Source of the DNA: an uncultured Rothia sp.
Lineage (GTDB): Bacteria; Actinomycetota; Actinomycetes; Actinomycetales; Micrococcaceae
NCBI RefSeq assembly: GCF_937976295.1
Contig: NZ_CALJRY010000088.1
Location: 1 to 25,185 of the forward strand
Length of the DNA stretch: 25,185 nt
Direction: 5' to 3'
Positions 23,506 through 25,185 of this stretch are shown one piece after another. A program made the translations under genes and the position numbers. Each line of letters starts with the position of its first letter. Within the stretch, counting starts at the first letter, position 1. Under the pieces are notes generated by a model that did no database searches, had not been told where the DNA came from, and saw only the letters and a program-made list of their open reading frames with translations.

Positions 23506-25011
23506 ATGCCTAATACAATCCCTGGTGACCCCCTGAAGTCACTGGCCCAGCTCGGAAGCTGGTTCGAAAAAAGAAAGCATAACAAACTCAAAAAAGAAGA
23601 AGTCAAAGCTCAAGAGGACAGGAATAATAGCTATAACAAACAGAATAACCTGTCGAATTTAAGGACAAACATTAATAATATGTACTCAAAGAATTCGGCG
23701 GTAGCAGAGAATGCAGTAGAGGAGATATTTAAAACAATAGATTCCTACTTAGAAGAATATAAAAATACTGGAGACATAAAAAATCAAACGGAAGCACAGG
23801 ACCTTCTGAATAAAGTCTGTCTTTATGCTCGAAATGCAGGGGCATCTAAGAATTCTAAAAAGTATGAAAATGACACTTGCAACACCATTGCAAAACAAAT
23901 CAACAAACGACTCATCGACGCCAACAAAACTAATCACGATTGGGAGTCTCTCGATATTGACCTGCGTGGAGCCTTTTTCTCAGAGAATATCTCCCTAGAA
24001 AAAATTAAATCTGCAGGCAATATAAACCTGAATGGATGCACGTTCCAAAAAGGCCTTAATCTCAAATTAGCTCATTCAAAGATTGGTGAAAATGATTATT
24101 TGACCCATGATCCCATATCTCTGTCCAATTGCACCTTCGGTGGAGATTTAAATATTCACGGAGGATCGTACTCTATAGTAGAAGAAATAAATCTTAAAGA
24201 TAATACATTTACAAATGGAGGAAAACTGGATGTTGGCGGACTAAGCGCAGTCGAAAATGGGCGCCTACCCATTACAATTGAAGGTGACTCCATGCCTCAC
24301 GACATACTTTTCACTTCCGTTATATCACCCACTATACAAATTGGTAGTAACAATAAAGATAATCTCAAGAAAACAGAAATACCTGGCGGAATTGTTATTA
24401 AAAATTGCGAAAATGCAGATTTCAAGATATACAATCACACCGTTAATGGGAGCTTACAATTTATTCCGGAGGATAAAGTTAGTACATACAGAACGGACAC
24501 CGCAGAAAGCATACACTTGGAATCTTGCGAAATAAAGGGATTCGTTACGCTTGGAACATCTTATAAAAATGCTAGATATGAAAAAATTAAAAACATTAAA
24601 ATTGTCGGGGCAACCATCCATAACGGGCTCTACATTACCGCAGAAGAGATCAGCAGCATATGTTTTGAGCATGTCGACTTCCTCATTGAAGGAAAAGCTC
24701 TACATAACTCCAATGATGCCGAAAGTGTCGATTTTGTCAATTCTACAAAAATCAAATTCTATAATATTGGAAAAATTGACACACTACACCTGCATCAAGT
24801 TAACTTCTACGCTCCAGTTAGTATTGACGCGATTCAGATAGATAAGTTTCACCTATCTATAACAAATTTCTATGTAATTAAGCCTCACGTTGAATGGGGT
24901 AACCATAGCAATCAATATTGCCGATCTTGTTTCCGTATTACATTCAATGGCACAAACAATCATGTCGTTAGTGTAATTAGTCGCCCAGGTGGATATAAGT
25001 TAAATTCCTAA
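23506..25011 (+). CDS. Pentapeptide-repeat-like protein, AT-rich and probably acquired
   Basis: The 501-residue product has a short basic, Lys-rich start (about residues 20-45), an all-alpha segment (50-145) and a long beta-rich part (148-500). The junction DWESLDIDLRGAFF and the preceding KVCLYAR resemble the order seen in actinobacterial pentapeptide-repeat proteins, where a helical ALE-type domain with CAYLR precedes LDLRGA. Repeated strands such as INLNGCTF, ISLSNCTFGGDLNI and INLKDNTF suggest a right-handed quadrilateral or beta helix, more degenerate than a classical A(D/N)Lxx array. No signal peptide or membrane helix is seen. AAAGGT lies 8 nt before the ATG. Sampled lines have about one-third to one-half G+C against about two-thirds in the preceding gene, and codons are A/T-ending, indicating transfer. 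Function is unknown. Confidence 0.72.
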   Translation: MPNTIPGDPLKSLAQLGSWFEKRKHNKLKKEEVKAQEDRNNSYNKQNNLSNLRTNINNMYSKNSAVAENAVEEIFKTIDSYLEEYKNTGDIKNQTEAQDLLNKVCLYARNAGASKNSKKYENDTCNTIAKQINKRLIDANKTNHDWESLDIDLRGAFFSENISLEKIKSAGNINLNGCTFQKGLNLKLAHSKIGENDYLTHDPISLSNCTFGGDLNIHGGSYSIVEEINLKDNTFTNGGKLDVGGLSAVENGRLPITIEGDSMPHDILFTSVISPTIQIGSNNKDNLKKTEIPGGIVIKNCENADFKIYNHTVNGSLQFIPEDKVSTYRTDTAESIHLESCEIKGFVTLGTSYKNARYEKIKNIKIVGATIHNGLYITAEEISSICFEHVDFLIEGKALHNSNDAESVDFVNSTKIKFYNIGKIDTLHLHQVNFYAPVSIDAIQIDKFHLSITNFYVIKPHVEWGNHSNQYCRSCFRITFNGTNNHVVSVISRPGGYKLNS

Positions 25012-25038
25012 TAAGAGCTGGAAATATATTTACAGTCT

Positions 25039-25074
25039 AGGGGCTTGATAAAATAAATTTTTTATCAAGCCCCT
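25039..25074. terminator. Bidirectional terminator between convergent genes
   Basis: AGGGGCTTGATAAAA (25039-25053) and TTTTATCAAGCCCCT (25060-25074) form a perfect 15-bp stem with a 6-nt loop. It lies 27 nt after the AT-rich gene and 7 nt after the stop of the minus-strand gene at the window end, so it can serve both. Confidence 0.85.
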
Positions 25075-25081
25075 CATGTAT

Positions 25082-25185
25082 TTATACACCTACGTTGAAG
25101 AAGCGGGCGCGAAGCTCCCCGTCAGCCTCGGTCACGATAATGACCGGTTTATCGCCCGCGACCTTGCGAGCACGGCGGAGCACTT
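25082..25185 (-). CDS. C-terminal end of an unrecognised gene (partial)
   Basis: The frame enters at the right edge of the window and ends with TAA at 25082-25084. The visible 33 codons read VLRRARKVAGDKPVIIVTEA followed by DGELRARFFNVGV. Codon use is GC-rich, typical of the host and unlike the neighbouring AT-rich gene. The pattern (helix, strand, acidic turn, strand) looks like the end of an alpha/beta domain, but I do not recognise the family. The 5' part lies outside the window. The hairpin 7 nt downstream supports a real gene end. Confidence 0.6.
   Translation of the reverse strand, partial: VLRRARKVAGDKPVIIVTEADGELRARFFNVGV

Overview
The window looks like the chromosome of a high-G+C Gram-positive bacterium (Actinomycetota). 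Gene order and protein sequences suggest Micrococcaceae, most likely the genus Rothia; this assignment is from recognition, not from a search. Supporting points are the yebC-ruvC-ruvA-ruvB-yajC-secD-secF-rel order, a bifunctional Rel, an actinobacterial MurT/GatD pair, an Rv2613c-like HIT protein, and promoter -10 boxes lying 6-8 nt before start codons, as in leaderless actinobacterial genes.

From 1 to about 12,400 all genes are on the minus strand. In order of transcription they are murT-gatD (amidation of lipid II), yebC (transcriptional regulator or translation-associated factor), ruvC, ruvA-ruvB (Holliday junction processing), yajC-secD-secF (accessory Sec translocase) and rel ((p)ppGpp metabolism). 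The cluster is broken by hairpins after yebC, after ruvB, between yajC and secD, and between secF and rel. A strong promoter lies in front of ruvA. It is therefore probably several transcription units rather than one operon.

From 12,500 to 17,620 the minus strand carries a DUF2797 protein with a coding 12-bp tandem repeat, a gene-free and palindrome-rich 500-bp stretch, an Ap4A-phosphorylase-like HIT protein, a small secreted lipoprotein, and a six-helix potassium channel with a TVGYGD filter and long disordered tails. The channel is divergent from a plus-strand lipoprotein, and the region between them holds five imperfect copies of a GTCTTTGC motif.

The plus strand then carries an Mrr-type (type IV) restriction endonuclease with an excellent terminator, and a 969-residue FAD/Fe-S oxidoreductase of the D-lactate / D-2-hydroxyacid dehydrogenase type, preceded by a candidate operator. 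Last comes a strikingly AT-rich gene for a pentapeptide-repeat-like protein, enclosed between two strong terminator hairpins and probably acquired by horizontal transfer. The window ends in the C-terminal codons of a minus-strand gene that I do not recognise.

No rRNA, tRNA, CRISPR array, insertion sequence or integrase was seen. The accessory-looking parts are the mrr gene, the AT-rich gene and the repeat- or palindrome-rich intergenic stretches. I did not find an obvious multi-gene novel system.
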